46,821 bases of DNA. Source: an uncultured Chromatiaceae bacterium (lineage in GTDB: Bacteria; Pseudomonadota; Gammaproteobacteria; Chromatiales; Chromatiaceae). Within the stretch, counting starts at the first letter, position 1. Each line of letters begins with the position of its first letter. The position numbers were made by a program, and so were the translations under genes. The stretch covers positions 1 to 46,821 of the forward strand of contig CALALB010000033.1 in assembly GCA_937923175.1 (NCBI GenBank), given 5' to 3'. Below the pieces are notes generated by a model. That model saw only the letters and a list, made by a program, of their open reading frames with translations, ran no database searches and was not told where the DNA came from. Below are positions 1 to 8,898 of this stretch, piece by piece.

Positions 1-108
1 ACACCTTCTCCACCCCCAGCAGCATCAGCACACCACCAGAGGTTTCACCCTGTCCAACTCGGACTCCAAACCTTTAGGAACCCTCTCAGATCCCGAGTGT
101 CATCTTAA

Positions 109-130
109 CTTGACAGATCCGAATGTCAAG
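109..130. other. Short perfect inverted repeat (possible hairpin)
   Basis: A 7-bp perfect inverted repeat (CTTGACA / TGTCAAG) is separated by an 8-base loop. On the plus strand it is followed within a few bases by a run of five T, as in a weak intrinsic terminator. On the minus strand, the direction of the neighbouring gene, the downstream bases are not T-rich. It may end a plus-strand transcript entering from outside the window, or be a protein-binding palindrome. The stem is short, so the call is tentative. Confidence 0.3.
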
Positions 131-159
131 CAGTTTTTACATTTAGCTGCCTATTCTGC

Positions 160-606
160 CTATTCAAAGGAGCGGCGGATAGAGGTAATGACGATACCGA
201 GCACCGCGATGATAGTGGTAGCGATGATGAAGACCTTTCCCATATAGAACATGGTCGAGATCGCTGCCCCAAGGGTAGGGACGGGAGGCTGAGATTCTGC
301 GCTATCGGCTGTCTGGGGCTTCGGTGAACCGCTTATCTCTGAGGCGCCCCCCCCTGTTGCTAAGACGCTGGTTTGCTGACCTTGACGCGAGGCGGCGGGC
401 TCCAGCCGGTAAGGGTCGGTTGCGGCAACCCTGAAAAAACGGACCGTCTGGGCCCCATCTTTCTGCATGACTGCAAACTCGCTCTCGACCGCAAGCTGTT
501 CGAGCAGGGCAAACTCAAGTGCAAAGGATTCAATATCATCGGCCTCTGACTGATGCTCCCAGGTCGGGGCCTTGTCTGGCCAGGTTCGCTTAGCCGCAAA
601 CTTCAC
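160..606 (-). CDS. Hypothetical tail-anchored membrane protein
   Basis: I do not recognise a family for this 148-residue protein. Residues 1 to about 75 are a soluble, acidic region. A low-complexity Gly/Ser/Pro/Thr/Gln linker follows, then one hydrophobic helix near residues 118-142 and a short basic tail (SIRRSFE). There is no signal peptide, so a cytoplasmic domain anchored by its C-terminus is the simplest reading. A TTG codon two codons upstream is possible, but the GTG at 606 has an AGGA motif seven bases upstream and is preferred. The gene lies about 250 bp downstream of the CitE-like gene on the same strand. It could be the last gene of the Ter island or an independent gene. Confidence 0.55.
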   Translation of the reverse strand: MKFAAKRTWPDKAPTWEHQSEADDIESFALEFALLEQLAVESEFAVMQKDGAQTVRFFRVAATDPYRLEPAASRQGQQTSVLATGGGASEISGSPKPQTADSAESQPPVPTLGAAISTMFYMGKVFIIATTIIAVLGIVITSIRRSFE

Positions 607-858
607 AGGCAAATCCTCATGCTAAAAGGGTTGGCGATCAAATATTCCACCTGTGCTGCATCCCAGAAGATCAAACCCTGGTTGAACATGTTGGCCCCCT
701 TAACCCCAGACAAACCGGCAGGGGCTATTGCGGGACCCAGGCCGGTTGCTCGTCCGCTGTTCCAAGCAGGGAATGATTTCAGTGTTTCTGAGACGGGTTA
801 ACCGGGATCATGCCTAACAGGTGTCGATTCTATGGCGTGCCTGACTGCTTGTCATCGG

Positions 859-1776
859 TTAGGGAACATTGGGACCACTGCTATTCATGCGGCCAGCCAG
901 GCAGGCAGCCTCAGTCTCGGCGCGGACCATGATCTGCTGAGCCCAAGGGCGGTGGGTGGTCAGCTCGCACATCGAGCCATTGAGTCTAAAAACAGCGTGC
1001 TCGGATTCAGAAAGGATCCGCCGCGCTATCTCGAGCTCAGCAGGCGCAACCTGCCATGCCGCTTCAATGACTGGGACCTGACTGGGATGAATAGCGGTCT
1101 TGCCGCATAGACCATGGGCTAGATCCTCCTGGAGCTCTTCTTCCAGCAGTTCGGGCAGATCCAGATGTTCAAAGACGGGCGCAGTCAGCTCAAATCCATA
1201 GGACTTAAAGAGGGTCACCAATTGGGCAATGGTCTGAGCCAGGGGGGTACGATACAGGGTCCGGTCGCGCGGTCGGCGCAGTTTAAGAAGCGCCAACAGG
1301 TCATTACCCCCGATGCGCAATGCCAGGATGCGCTCATGATAACCATGCTCCAATAGATAATCGCGCAAGGCGATCATGCGGTTTGGGTCAAAGGCATCGC
1401 GGGTTTCCAGGGTGGGCATATAAAGATGGGCCGAGTCGGCAAAACGGGCAAGATAATGCGCAGCGTTACTCAGATCGAATTTGGGCAATACGAAACCCGC
1501 GAGTTGCTCAACCCCTGGAAGCCTCAAAAGCCAATCGAGAATCGCTGGATTGCGCACCCGCACAAAGCGCAACAGGCGGGGATGAGGCCGCAAGCATTCC
1601 AAACAGCGGCGCAGATTCTCTAATCCTGCTCCAAGCGCTTGGGGCGCCACGGCATCCTCGGTGCATAGGATCACCGAGCGCAGTTCGGGCCATTTATCCC
1701 CATTGGCGATCGCAAGGAGGTCGCGATGGGTGGCAGGAACATACAGCGAGGCACCCAACCGATAGGCCTCAGGCAT
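859..1776 (-). CDS. HpcH/HpaI aldolase / citrate lyase-like (CitE-like) protein of Ter cluster
   Basis: This 305-residue protein belongs to the CitE-like TIM-barrel carbon-carbon lyase group of the HpcH/HpaI superfamily. Visible landmarks are the early barrel strand ASLYVPATHRD, the LRIGGNDLL segment typical of the Ter-associated subgroup, and GKTAIHPSQVPVIEAAW, which matches the conserved 'G-K-x-A-I-H-P-x-Q' motif near the C-terminus. The substrate is unknown; in Ter loci this enzyme is proposed to act on a nucleoside-like metabolite. The ATG at 1776 is chosen because a perfect AAGGAGGT lies seven bases upstream, inside the end of the StiP gene; a GTG one codon earlier is possible. It directly follows the StiP gene and is very probably co-transcribed with it. 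Confidence 0.85.
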   Translation of the reverse strand: MPEAYRLGASLYVPATHRDLLAIANGDKWPELRSVILCTEDAVAPQALGAGLENLRRCLECLRPHPRLLRFVRVRNPAILDWLLRLPGVEQLAGFVLPKFDLSNAAHYLARFADSAHLYMPTLETRDAFDPNRMIALRDYLLEHGYHERILALRIGGNDLLALLKLRRPRDRTLYRTPLAQTIAQLVTLFKSYGFELTAPVFEHLDLPELLEEELQEDLAHGLCGKTAIHPSQVPVIEAAWQVAPAELEIARRILSESEHAVFRLNGSMCELTTHRPWAQQIMVRAETEAACLAGRMNSSGPNVP

Positions 1777-1779
1777 CAC

Positions 1780-2874
1780 TCATACCTCCTTGATCAGGGA
1801 GACCGCCCGATAGGGCAGATCAGGATCGACCGTCAAAGGCACCCCCTTTTCGTCTGCTAAGGCCAACAAATGGGCCAGGGCTGGGTCAGCAGGATCGCTG
1901 ATGATGACCCGCTCGGGCAGACGGCGCAATAAAACCCGCGTCGCCTCGCCGATCCCGGGTTTGATCCGGTTGGCATCTCGAATACCTCGCCTGGCCATTG
2001 CCTCAAGCAAGCGCCGGGAGCGCGCCTGTGCCCCTTGGGGATCGATTGGTTGGGCATTCGGCCGGTAGCCTTGCCCAAGCAGGGCGCGGGCTTCCTTGAG
2101 AAGCAGCTCGATAAACCACACCGATCGGTCGTCTGGGGCAAAATGCGCGTAATAGACGCAGCCATGGAAATCATTCGGGCCGATCTGTTCATTCAGGATC
2201 GAACGGCTGATCAGCCCTGAGATGGTGGCATTGAGGATACTCGAGGGGATGAGATAGTCCTCATCGGTCGGCGCCACCCCAACGCCTGCGAGGTCGCTCA
2301 GGGTATAGAGCTGGTCATCTAAGTAGATACCTGTTGCCTCGGCAAACCCCGCCAGCGCCTGTTTAAGCTCACGCGCGATCACTCCTTTACCGGTCCAACC
2401 ATCGACAAAGACCAGGTCTGCCGGCGGATGGCGGGCAAGGATATAGCGTAGGGCATTGCGGTCAATCCCGCGATCGCGAATGATCGAAATAGCATAATGG
2501 ACCGTCGGGCGCCGGAGATCCCCCTCGAGCACATGGCGCAATGCCACCCCGATCGGGGTGCCGGCGCGTGCCAAGGAGACCAGGACGATCGATCCAGAGC
2601 GCCGCGCTGCAATCATGGCGGCCAGATCCAAGACGCCTTGGGCCATTCGGCCGAGATTGAGGGCCAACGCCTGCTCAAATAATCCAAGATAATGCGCCGA
2701 GGGCAATGACTCAGGGCTTAACAGCTCGCTGTAATGGCGCTGGCCGGTTTGGATCAGGCGCTCCTTTTCGCTGAGGTCGACAAATGCGATCTCAAGCGGT
2801 TTGAGCAGAAACCGGACGTCCTCAGGGCGATAACTGCCGGAGAAGGGCAGGCAATCGGGCGGATCAACACTCAT
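1780..2874 (-). CDS. StiP-type phosphoribosyltransferase with C-terminal PELOTA domain
   Basis: This 364-residue protein matches the Ter-associated family often labelled 'cysteine protease StiP', but its visible core is a phosphoribosyltransferase fold. SLARAGTPIGV (residues 100-110) and VFVDGWTGKG (155-164) resemble the PRTase early strand and PRPP-binding loop. The last ~65 residues (GIGEATRVLL to the end) look like the PELOTA/L7Ae-type RNA-binding domain usually fused here. The start is the ATG at 2874, whose TGA overlap with the HAD gene (ATGA) indicates translational coupling; a longer reading to 2946 would run inside the HAD gene. Role by family: base or ribose-phosphate transfer in synthesis of the proposed Ter metabolite. 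The protease label is not supported by anything seen. Confidence 0.82.
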   Translation of the reverse strand: MSVDPPDCLPFSGSYRPEDVRFLLKPLEIAFVDLSEKERLIQTGQRHYSELLSPESLPSAHYLGLFEQALALNLGRMAQGVLDLAAMIAARRSGSIVLVSLARAGTPIGVALRHVLEGDLRRPTVHYAISIIRDRGIDRNALRYILARHPPADLVFVDGWTGKGVIARELKQALAGFAEATGIYLDDQLYTLSDLAGVGVAPTDEDYLIPSSILNATISGLISRSILNEQIGPNDFHGCVYYAHFAPDDRSVWFIELLLKEARALLGQGYRPNAQPIDPQGAQARSRRLLEAMARRGIRDANRIKPGIGEATRVLLRRLPERVIISDPADPALAHLLALADEKGVPLTVDPDLPYRAVSLIKEV

Positions 2875-3629
2875 GGCTCGGCTTGCAACTGGGCCAGGGT
2901 CGCTGCAAAAAGCTGTGAGCGACGCGGCAGGACGGCATAGTCGCATTCGGCCATAAAGGCCCCATCGCTGAGGCTATCGCCGATCCCAAGGGTAAGATCA
3001 GGAGCAAGGCGGGCTATGAGCTGCCGTACCGCCCATTCCTTACCCAACCATCTGGGGAGTATCGCCAGATTGTTGCCGTTACGGCATAGGCGATAGCACC
3101 CCCCTTGCTCTGCGATCCAGTGGGCAATCAAGTCCTGCTGTAGACGATCGAGATCCTCAAGGCGGCCAGCGCGATATTTGGCGACCACATAAAAGGGAAT
3201 CCCAAAGTCGGCGATGAGGCGTATCCGCACCGCGAGCCTGGCGCGCTCGATCCAGGATTGCGCCCCCTTGAGCAGCACCTGGAGCCCGGAAAAGGTGGCG
3301 CGCGCCGCTTGAGCGCTGCGCGCCAACCACTCTGGATCGGCCTGACCCTGGGGCTCGAGGATCACCCCGCCATGATCAAGGATACACCAGCTGGTAAATG
3401 GCAGATCGACGCGGCGAAATGACTCAAGATCCCGCGCCGTGGTCGGAATCAGGCTCGCGTTCGCGTGTTGGGCAAACAGCCCCCATAGCCCCTGCTGGCG
3501 CCTGGTCATCCAGGAATGGGCGCGGCCATCCGGCAGATAGGCGGCGGGATAAAGCCCCTGGTCCTCCGGACACTTCGCCTGGCTCTGGAATAGGGTGTCA
3601 TCCAGATCCAAAAAGACCAGGAGCTGCAT
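2871..3629 (-). CDS. HAD-superfamily phosphatase of Ter cluster
   Basis: This 252-residue HAD hydrolase has the nucleophile motif DLDDT at residues 8-12, a motif II threonine in LIPTTAR, a candidate motif III lysine in WLGKEWAV, and motif IV GIGDSLSDGAF near the C-terminus. The cap arrangement resembles sucrose-phosphate-phosphatase-like HADs. In Ter loci this enzyme is thought to dephosphorylate the nucleoside-like product. It follows terB by three bases and overlaps StiP by four bases (ATGA), so it sits in the middle of a tightly coupled run. The true substrate cannot be read from sequence. Confidence 0.83.
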   Translation of the reverse strand: MQLLVFLDLDDTLFQSQAKCPEDQGLYPAAYLPDGRAHSWMTRRQQGLWGLFAQHANASLIPTTARDLESFRRVDLPFTSWCILDHGGVILEPQGQADPEWLARSAQAARATFSGLQVLLKGAQSWIERARLAVRIRLIADFGIPFYVVAKYRAGRLEDLDRLQQDLIAHWIAEQGGCYRLCRNGNNLAILPRWLGKEWAVRQLIARLAPDLTLGIGDSLSDGAFMAECDYAVLPRRSQLFAATLAQLQAEP

Positions 3630-3632
3630 GGC

Positions 3633-4085
3633 TTAAAGCTCAAACTCAGCTGGATTGAGATTAAGCTCCATGGCGATCCGTCGCGCCACCCGCTTCTCGT
3701 TGTCGTCAAAGTTGCCGTCGGCACCGCCAATGGCGATGGCCAGACGCATGATCAAACGCGCCGCCTCGTCTTTGCCCTTCATCTTGCGGATCAGCTCATA
3801 AGCCTTGGCCTCACCCAAATCCTTGTCGAACTCGATCTGAGCCAGGAGATTCTGGAAAGAATCGATGATCTCCTTGCTTGAGAAGACCGATAGCGCCTCA
3901 TAATGCTCGATGAAACGCAGCATCTTTTGTTTCTCGTCCGCCGAGATATGCCCATCGGCCATCGAGATCAAGACCGAACCGCTGACCGCAGCGTTTAAAA
4001 AATCCTTGTTCTTGAATTTCAGGACTTCGTTTTTGAGCTCGCCCGCCTTTTGCTTGAGATTGTCCAAAAAGTCTTGGAATGCCAT
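3633..4085 (-). CDS. terB: TerB-family tellurite-resistance/stress protein
   Basis: This 150-residue all-helical protein matches TerB. It opens with MAFQDFLDNLKQKAGELKNEV, has the conserved SGSVLISMADGHISADEKQKM segment, and repeats a similar acidic loop later (GGADGNFDDNEKR). The two aspartate-rich loops are the expected metal-binding sites. TerB works at the inner membrane face with TerC and TerD in the Ter stress system; no terC is present in this window. GAGGT five bases upstream of the ATG supports the start. It lies between terA-like and HAD genes in the same direction. Confidence 0.93.
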   Translation of the reverse strand: MAFQDFLDNLKQKAGELKNEVLKFKNKDFLNAAVSGSVLISMADGHISADEKQKMLRFIEHYEALSVFSSKEIIDSFQNLLAQIEFDKDLGEAKAYELIRKMKGKDEAARLIMRLAIAIGGADGNFDDNEKRVARRIAMELNLNPAEFEL

Positions 4086-4146
4086 TGATTACCTCGGTAC
4101 AATGTTGATTGAGAAATCCATCAGCAGATGGATCGGTCGGCAGCTG

Positions 4147-5325
4147 TCAATCCTTGCTCCCAGGCACCCACTGCAGGCCCCAAGAATAGGCCCGATCCAT
4201 ATCCAGATGCCCGCGATAATATTCGACCAGCTTGGTGACCTTGATGGCACCGCGGTCGTTCTCGAGCAGGGCGATAGCGCACATGGGTCGGTCAGGGCGG
4301 TGCGAGTCGAGCCTGACCTCGATCTCGGGTTGCTCAGGGATCCTCAGGGTGATTGCGGCATCAGCCTCGGCCCAGTTGGGTGCGCCTTCATAGATAAAGG
4401 CATAGATTAAAACCCGCTTGATCTGATCCCAATGCTGACCGTTGATGCGCAGATTCTCGCCCTCGGCCCGCGTGCCGGTGCGGTCGTCGGCATCGAGCCG
4501 AATATAGGGCAGATTAAAATAATCGCCGAAGGTATTGCCGAGGGCCTGGACTGCGCTCTTCATGCCGTTGTTGAGCTCGAATAGACAGCCCAGATCGAGA
4601 TCCGTGCGCCCCGAGCCGAGCAACCCGCCGAATAATCCCTGTTTGGCACGCGTCACCGGACGCCAGCGGAGATTGATCAGGATCTCGCCATACCCTGCCC
4701 CTGTTTTCTGAAGCGAGACCGACTGGCCCGGTTTCTCCAGGGTGATCTTGCGTAGATTCACCGGTGTAGGCGGCGGCCCAGGTGGCGGGGCCTTTGACTC
4801 GGGGGCTAAGGTCCCGCCGAAATGCTCAACCAAGGCTGCCAGACCGCCGTTAAATCCTTGACCGAGCGCCGCCAGCCGCCAGTGACCCTCCTTGCGATAG
4901 AGCTCAAGGAGCATCATGGCCCGCTCCTCGGCAAAATCAGCGCCGCTGAAGGCAAAGCGCCCCAACTCCTGGTGATCTTCAAGTATCCGGACATACCCCT
5001 GGCGGATACGCGACATGGTCCCTACCCCATCGATGGCTGCAGTCAGGGTCAGCCGCTCGATCATCGCCGGCAAGCGGCTTAAATCCAGGGCAAAACCCGC
5101 CTGATCGCCCGCCGGTGTTGCCAGACTAATCCCGCCGCAGGGCGAGCTCGGCTGGTTATAAAAGACCATATAGCGTTCATCGGCGAGCCTGCCCTGGGCA
5201 TCGAGGCCAAAACAGGCAAAATCGATGGTCATCCCCGGCGCATCGATGCTGATCCCCAGACTCAAGCGCTGACCGCTCACACCCAGACCAGCGAGCTTGA
5301 TCCGCTGGCCGCGCGTCAGGTTCAT
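4147..5325 (-). CDS. terA: TerA-like protein with two TerD-type domains
   Basis: The 392-residue product has an N-terminal TerD-type domain (about residues 1-170, ending LGQGFNGGLAALVEHFGG). A proline-rich linker (KAPPPGPPPTPV) follows, then a second, divergent domain that starts KITLEKPGQSVSLQK and contains LDADDRTGT. This two-domain layout and length fit TerA. The acidic calcium loop of canonical TerD (GDNRTGxGEGDDE) is replaced in domain 1, so calcium binding there is doubtful; domain 2 keeps only a partial version. ATG at 5325 is preferred over GTG at 5331 because AGGG lies five bases upstream. It follows terD by about 30 bp. Confidence 0.85.
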   Translation of the reverse strand: MNLTRGQRIKLAGLGVSGQRLSLGISIDAPGMTIDFACFGLDAQGRLADERYMVFYNQPSSPCGGISLATPAGDQAGFALDLSRLPAMIERLTLTAAIDGVGTMSRIRQGYVRILEDHQELGRFAFSGADFAEERAMMLLELYRKEGHWRLAALGQGFNGGLAALVEHFGGTLAPESKAPPPGPPPTPVNLRKITLEKPGQSVSLQKTGAGYGEILINLRWRPVTRAKQGLFGGLLGSGRTDLDLGCLFELNNGMKSAVQALGNTFGDYFNLPYIRLDADDRTGTRAEGENLRINGQHWDQIKRVLIYAFIYEGAPNWAEADAAITLRIPEQPEIEVRLDSHRPDRPMCAIALLENDRGAIKVTKLVEYYRGHLDMDRAYSWGLQWVPGSKD

Positions 5326-5357
5326 GATCACCCTACCCTAAAAAGCGGCCCGACCGA

Positions 5358-5936
5358 TTAGCCGACATTGACCCCATGCGCAAGCGCCAAGGCGCGCAAA
5401 CCTCCCGCATAGCCTTGACCGACAGCGCGAAACTTCCAGTCGCCGCCATGCCGATAGATCTCACCGAAGATCATCGCGGTCTCGGTGGAATAGTCCTCCG
5501 ATAGGTCGAAACGCACGATCTCTTGCTCGGTATCGCGATTGACCAGGCGCACGAAGGCATTGCTCACCTGACCGAAGTTTTGCCGGCGGGCCTCGGCATC
5601 ATAGATGGTGACGGCAATCACCAGACGTTGGATCTCGGGTGGGACCTTGGAGAGGGTGACCAGGATCTGTTCGTCATCGCCCTCCCCTGCCCCAGTGCGG
5701 TTGTCGCCTGTATGCTCAACTGCCCCCTCTGGCGAGCGCATCTGATTATAGAAGATGAAATAGGCATCGCTCGGAACCTTACCATCCGCCTTGACCATGA
5801 ACAAACTGGCGTCGAGATCAAAGGGGGCGCCGTCGGTCGAGCGCGCATCCCACCCCAAACCAATCAGCACCTTGCTAAGATTCGGGTCCTCCTTGCTGAG
5901 ATTGATATTACCGCCTTTAGTGAGACTGATGGCCAT
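5358..5936 (-). CDS. terD: TerD-family calcium-binding stress protein (copy 1)
   Basis: This 192-residue protein is a full-length canonical TerD. It has GLGWDAR followed by PFDLDAS (residues 27-44) and the calcium-binding stretch [14 protein letters not shown] (78-90), and ends [11 protein letters not shown]...HGVNVG. The start is the ATG at 5936, two bases after the stop of the PRTase-TRSP gene. A GGAGGA sits seven bases before it, inside the end of that gene. The longer in-frame extension to 6044 overlaps the upstream gene and is not needed. It is very similar in sequence and identical in length to the terD at 10485-11063, so the two are paralogues. Confidence 0.94.
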   Translation of the reverse strand: MAISLTKGGNINLSKEDPNLSKVLIGLGWDARSTDGAPFDLDASLFMVKADGKVPSDAYFIFYNQMRSPEGAVEHTGDNRTGAGEGDDEQILVTLSKVPPEIQRLVIAVTIYDAEARRQNFGQVSNAFVRLVNRDTEQEIVRFDLSEDYSTETAMIFGEIYRHGGDWKFRAVGQGYAGGLRALALAHGVNVG

Positions 5937-5938
5937 GG

Positions 5939-7099
5939 CTATTCCTCCGGGCAATCCAGGCGCTGAGGCAAACGGCAGAGACGATGGTGCGATCCGAGGT
6001 TTCGGAGAAGATCGGCAAGCCCAGCGCTTGGGGTTTCGTGACAAATGATAATACGGGCATATTTATTGGGATTGACATTATAAAGGTAGTTGAGGATCCC
6101 CTCGCCGTAATTATCTGCAAAGATCAGCCTCTGTTTAATCGCCCCTCCCATCAGGATCGGCGAGCGGCTGGTCGCTTGCACTGAGACATCCAGACCGCGC
6201 TCTTCTAGACCCAGGCCTACCCGAAAGGCCAGATGCATAAACTCCCCAGTCCCGAGCACGAGGACCGGATCATCTGGCCCAAGTCCCTCAATCAGAGGAT
6301 CTAGAGTCGCCGCTGGCACGGTCAGCGCCTGGTCGATGCCAAAACGCCCCAGCTCCTCAGCGAGCTCGCCTGAGGCACAGTGCGGATCCCCGACCGCAGG
6401 CGGGGGGGGCTCGGCCAGCGTCCAGCCCGCCGCTGGCTGGAAATGCAGCGATCCACTCAATACCGCGCTACAGTGCACAGACAAACCGAGGCGCGCTGTC
6501 AAGCGGGCCTCTAGATCGGGCCCGCCGAACTGGGTGATCCCAACGACATGTACCCGCTCTAGACCGGGATTGAGCTGGCGATAGGCCTCAACCAGGTTGC
6601 ACAGGGTATTGCCGGTGGTCAGCTCGTCGTCGATCAGGATCAGCTCGCGCGCCTCGCGAAAACGCTGGCGATAGACGGGAACGAACGGTTCATAAAGCCA
6701 TTGCTCTGGGGCATGGCAGTGGGTCTCCTGAAAGGCCAAGGCAGGGCGATCTGAGAGCCGATAACGGGTGGTGTGGATAAAGAGCGCATCCGCTTGGGGA
6801 TGGCGCGCCAGGATGGATTCAAATACCCCCTGTCCCAAACCGGTCGCTGTCTCAGCAAGTGCGACAAACAACCAGGGCCCAGGCCCCAGGGCCAATCGCT
6901 GGGCAAGCTCGCGCTGGACCCGCTGCATCTGGGCAGGCCTGGCCGGCCAATGTTTGCCAAGTACCTTGCTGACCACTAAAAATCCCCGCTGGGGATTGGC
7001 GCGCGCTGCGAAGCAGCAGAGGGTGTCCAGATCAAAGGCCCCCTCCTCCACCCTGATCCACAGGGTGCCAGTCGGCAGACTAATCCGGCGTTCGCTCAC
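5939..7099 (-). CDS. Phosphoribosyltransferase with TRSP domain (Ter cluster)
   Basis: This 386-residue two-domain protein has an N-terminal PRTase with the PRPP-loop motif [13 protein letters not shown] at residues 153-165. Its C-terminal TRSP domain carries the signature ATSRSP at 309-314 in the context [17 protein letters not shown]. The domain pair is specific to Ter-associated biosynthetic loci. There it is proposed to join a ribose-phosphate to a base-like precursor. The start is GTG at 7099, preceded by GAGG; no in-frame ATG gives a full N-terminus. The gene is 32 bp downstream of the ATP-grasp gene and 2 bp upstream of terD, consistent with one operon. Confidence 0.88.
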   Translation of the reverse strand: MSERRISLPTGTLWIRVEEGAFDLDTLCCFAARANPQRGFLVVSKVLGKHWPARPAQMQRVQRELAQRLALGPGPWLFVALAETATGLGQGVFESILARHPQADALFIHTTRYRLSDRPALAFQETHCHAPEQWLYEPFVPVYRQRFREARELILIDDELTTGNTLCNLVEAYRQLNPGLERVHVVGITQFGGPDLEARLTARLGLSVHCSAVLSGSLHFQPAAGWTLAEPPPPAVGDPHCASGELAEELGRFGIDQALTVPAATLDPLIEGLGPDDPVLVLGTGEFMHLAFRVGLGLEERGLDVSVQATSRSPILMGGAIKQRLIFADNYGEGILNYLYNVNPNKYARIIICHETPSAGLADLLRNLGSHHRLCRLPQRLDCPEE

Positions 7100-7131
7100 T
7101 TCCCATCCTCATGGTATTCATAGCGGGCGAC

Positions 7132-8121
7132 CTACAGAACCCGACCGCCCGCGACCGATTGGGGGATAGGCTTTCTGTCAAAGCCAAGGATTTGGCCATG
7201 GAGGGCCAGATAAGGCAGGTTCAGGCCAGCGGCCCCCGCAAACCCAATCCCACCTGAAAAGCGAGGATTGATCTCGAGGAGACGTAATCCCAGGCAACCA
7301 GCGCGAAACTGGACATTGAACAGTCCCTTTAGCCTAAAGCGGGCAATCAGCTTAGCCACCGCCTCGGTCAACTCAGACCGGGCCACCAGCCGCTGACCAT
7401 AGAGTCCCGGGCACTTTTCGCGCTGGATGAGCGCGATCAGATGCTCGCCATCCCCCACGGCATCGACGCTATATTCAGGCCCTGGCAGATATTCCATGAG
7501 CAGCCAGGGTTGAGTAGGTGTCTGTTGAACCAAGAGCCGGCGCAGACAACCCAGCTGGATGCTTTGACTGCCGTCTTGTAACAGACCACCGAGCCCATGT
7601 TCTCCCTCGCGGATGATGCGAAAGCCCGCACCATAGAGCCCTTGCGCCGGTTTGATACGGAGCATCTCATGGACAAAACGCAACCGTTCATAAGCAGCGT
7701 CGAATTCGGCTAGGGTGCGAAAGGGGATGGAATCGGGAGCGGGGATGGGAGGCTCGCCGAGCTCGGCCAAACGAGCCTTATCCTGGATGAGCCCCAGGGT
7801 CTTTGGCTCAGCCACTGCAAGAACCTGGACCCCAAGCTCGGCAAATCGTGCCCCATGCTCGGCCAATAACAGGGCCTCCTTGCCCGCCCAGAGCGCATCG
7901 ACCCGATAGCGGTGGCAAAAATCTAAACAAAAGGCGAGATAATCAAGTCCAGCAAGGGGCTCTGGTTCTAAGGCCCATTCATGCGCGGCGACAAATCCAG
8001 GAAAGCTCAGCTCGGGATGGGTGCAGATGAGCCTAAATTCACCTGCTGCGTCGCCCTGGCGAATGAGCTCCAGGACGGTGCGGACATTGGAGAAGGTACG
8101 ATTAAACCAGATGCGGGTCAT
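7132..8121 (-). CDS. ATP-grasp ligase-like protein of Ter cluster
   Basis: This 329-residue protein has the ATP-grasp layout: an N-terminal pre-ATP domain (MTRIWFNRTFSNVRTVLELI), a lysine-bearing central part (EMLRIKPAQGLYGAGFRI), EYLPGPEYSVDAVG, and the metal-binding LRLLEINPRFSGGIG with the conserved E and N. This ATP-grasp type is a regular member of Ter metabolite loci and presumably adenylates or phosphorylates a carboxylate to form an amide or similar bond. It leads the biosynthetic run after terZ-like, with a 183-bp gap upstream that may contain its own promoter. Confidence 0.87.
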   Translation of the reverse strand: MTRIWFNRTFSNVRTVLELIRQGDAAGEFRLICTHPELSFPGFVAAHEWALEPEPLAGLDYLAFCLDFCHRYRVDALWAGKEALLLAEHGARFAELGVQVLAVAEPKTLGLIQDKARLAELGEPPIPAPDSIPFRTLAEFDAAYERLRFVHEMLRIKPAQGLYGAGFRIIREGEHGLGGLLQDGSQSIQLGCLRRLLVQQTPTQPWLLMEYLPGPEYSVDAVGDGEHLIALIQREKCPGLYGQRLVARSELTEAVAKLIARFRLKGLFNVQFRAGCLGLRLLEINPRFSGGIGFAGAAGLNLPYLALHGQILGFDRKPIPQSVAGGRVL

Positions 8122-8304
8122 GCAGCGCCTTCCAGAGGCTCTGGCCTATACGGCCTGGACTGCTCAAAGCGCACCCAGCCCACTTAGCCGGCCCTCCCGG
8201 AAGACCGGAGACAGGGCCAGCTCGGCGCCCGCCCAAGGCGACAACGCCGACTCTGGCCTGGCTCGAAAGACAAGGCTAACTTGCTGCCACCAGCAAGATC
8301 TTTT

Positions 8305-8898
8305 TCAAAGATGGGGCTTGATCTGGGGCAGGAGCTGATCGAAGGTGCGTCCTTGCCCCACCTCGCCGATGGCATGCATCTTCCATTCGTTATTGTGCCG
8401 ATAGACCTTGGCCATGATCATCGCCGTGTGGTTACCCTGGCAACTGAGATCATAGCGCGCGATCTCCTGACCATTGGCGGCATTGACGATCCGGCAATAG
8501 GCATTGGCAACCCTAGAGAAATCCTGACCTGTATAGTTGTTGACGGTAAAGACCAGGCTCTTGACCTGGGCGGGTACGGCATTGAGATCGACCTGGATCT
8601 GTTCATCATCTCCCTCCCCCTCGCCGGTACGGTTATCGCCTGAATGGCGGATACTCCCGTCACGGCTCGTCAGCTGGCGAAACCAGACTGCATCGACCAG
8701 ATTATTGTTGTGATCAAAGAGCAGACAAGAGGCATCCAGATCGATGCTCTCACCACCTCCCCCGAATAACCCCCCAAAAAAACCGCCTTTGGACTGGGCG
8801 GCGGCATCCCAGCCGAGACCCATGATGATCCGGCTCAAGGTGCCGCCGGCTTCCTTTTCCAGCGAGATCTTCTGACCCTTTTGCAAAGTGATAGCCAT
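8305..8898 (-). CDS. terZ: TerD-family protein (TerZ-like)
   Basis: A 197-residue TerD-family protein. It begins MAITLQKGQKISLEKEAGG, has an inserted glycine-rich loop (GGFFGGLFGGGGE) before SIDLDAS, and carries the calcium loop GDNRTGEGEGDDEQ. The glycine-rich insert and the AVWFRQLTSRDGSI segment set it apart from the two 192-residue TerD copies and resemble TerZ. An AGGAG seven bases upstream supports the ATG. It is separated by about 515 bp from the AIM24 gene upstream and by 183 bp from the ATP-grasp gene downstream. It is therefore probably the first gene of the main Ter transcript. Confidence 0.88.
   Translation of the reverse strand: MAITLQKGQKISLEKEAGGTLSRIIMGLGWDAAAQSKGGFFGGLFGGGGESIDLDASCLLFDHNNNLVDAVWFRQLTSRDGSIRHSGDNRTGEGEGDDEQIQVDLNAVPAQVKSLVFTVNNYTGQDFSRVANAYCRIVNAANGQEIARYDLSCQGNHTAMIMAKVYRHNNEWKMHAIGEVGQGRTFDQLLPQIKPHL

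Noticed and set aside
1780-2874. Annotation of the StiP-type protein as a cysteine protease
   Set aside because: The visible motifs are those of a phosphoribosyltransferase and a PELOTA domain; no protease catalytic pattern is apparent.
1780-2946. Longer reading of the StiP-type gene starting at 2946
   Set aside because: The extra residues lie inside the HAD gene, and the ATGA overlap at 2871-2874 gives a better start.
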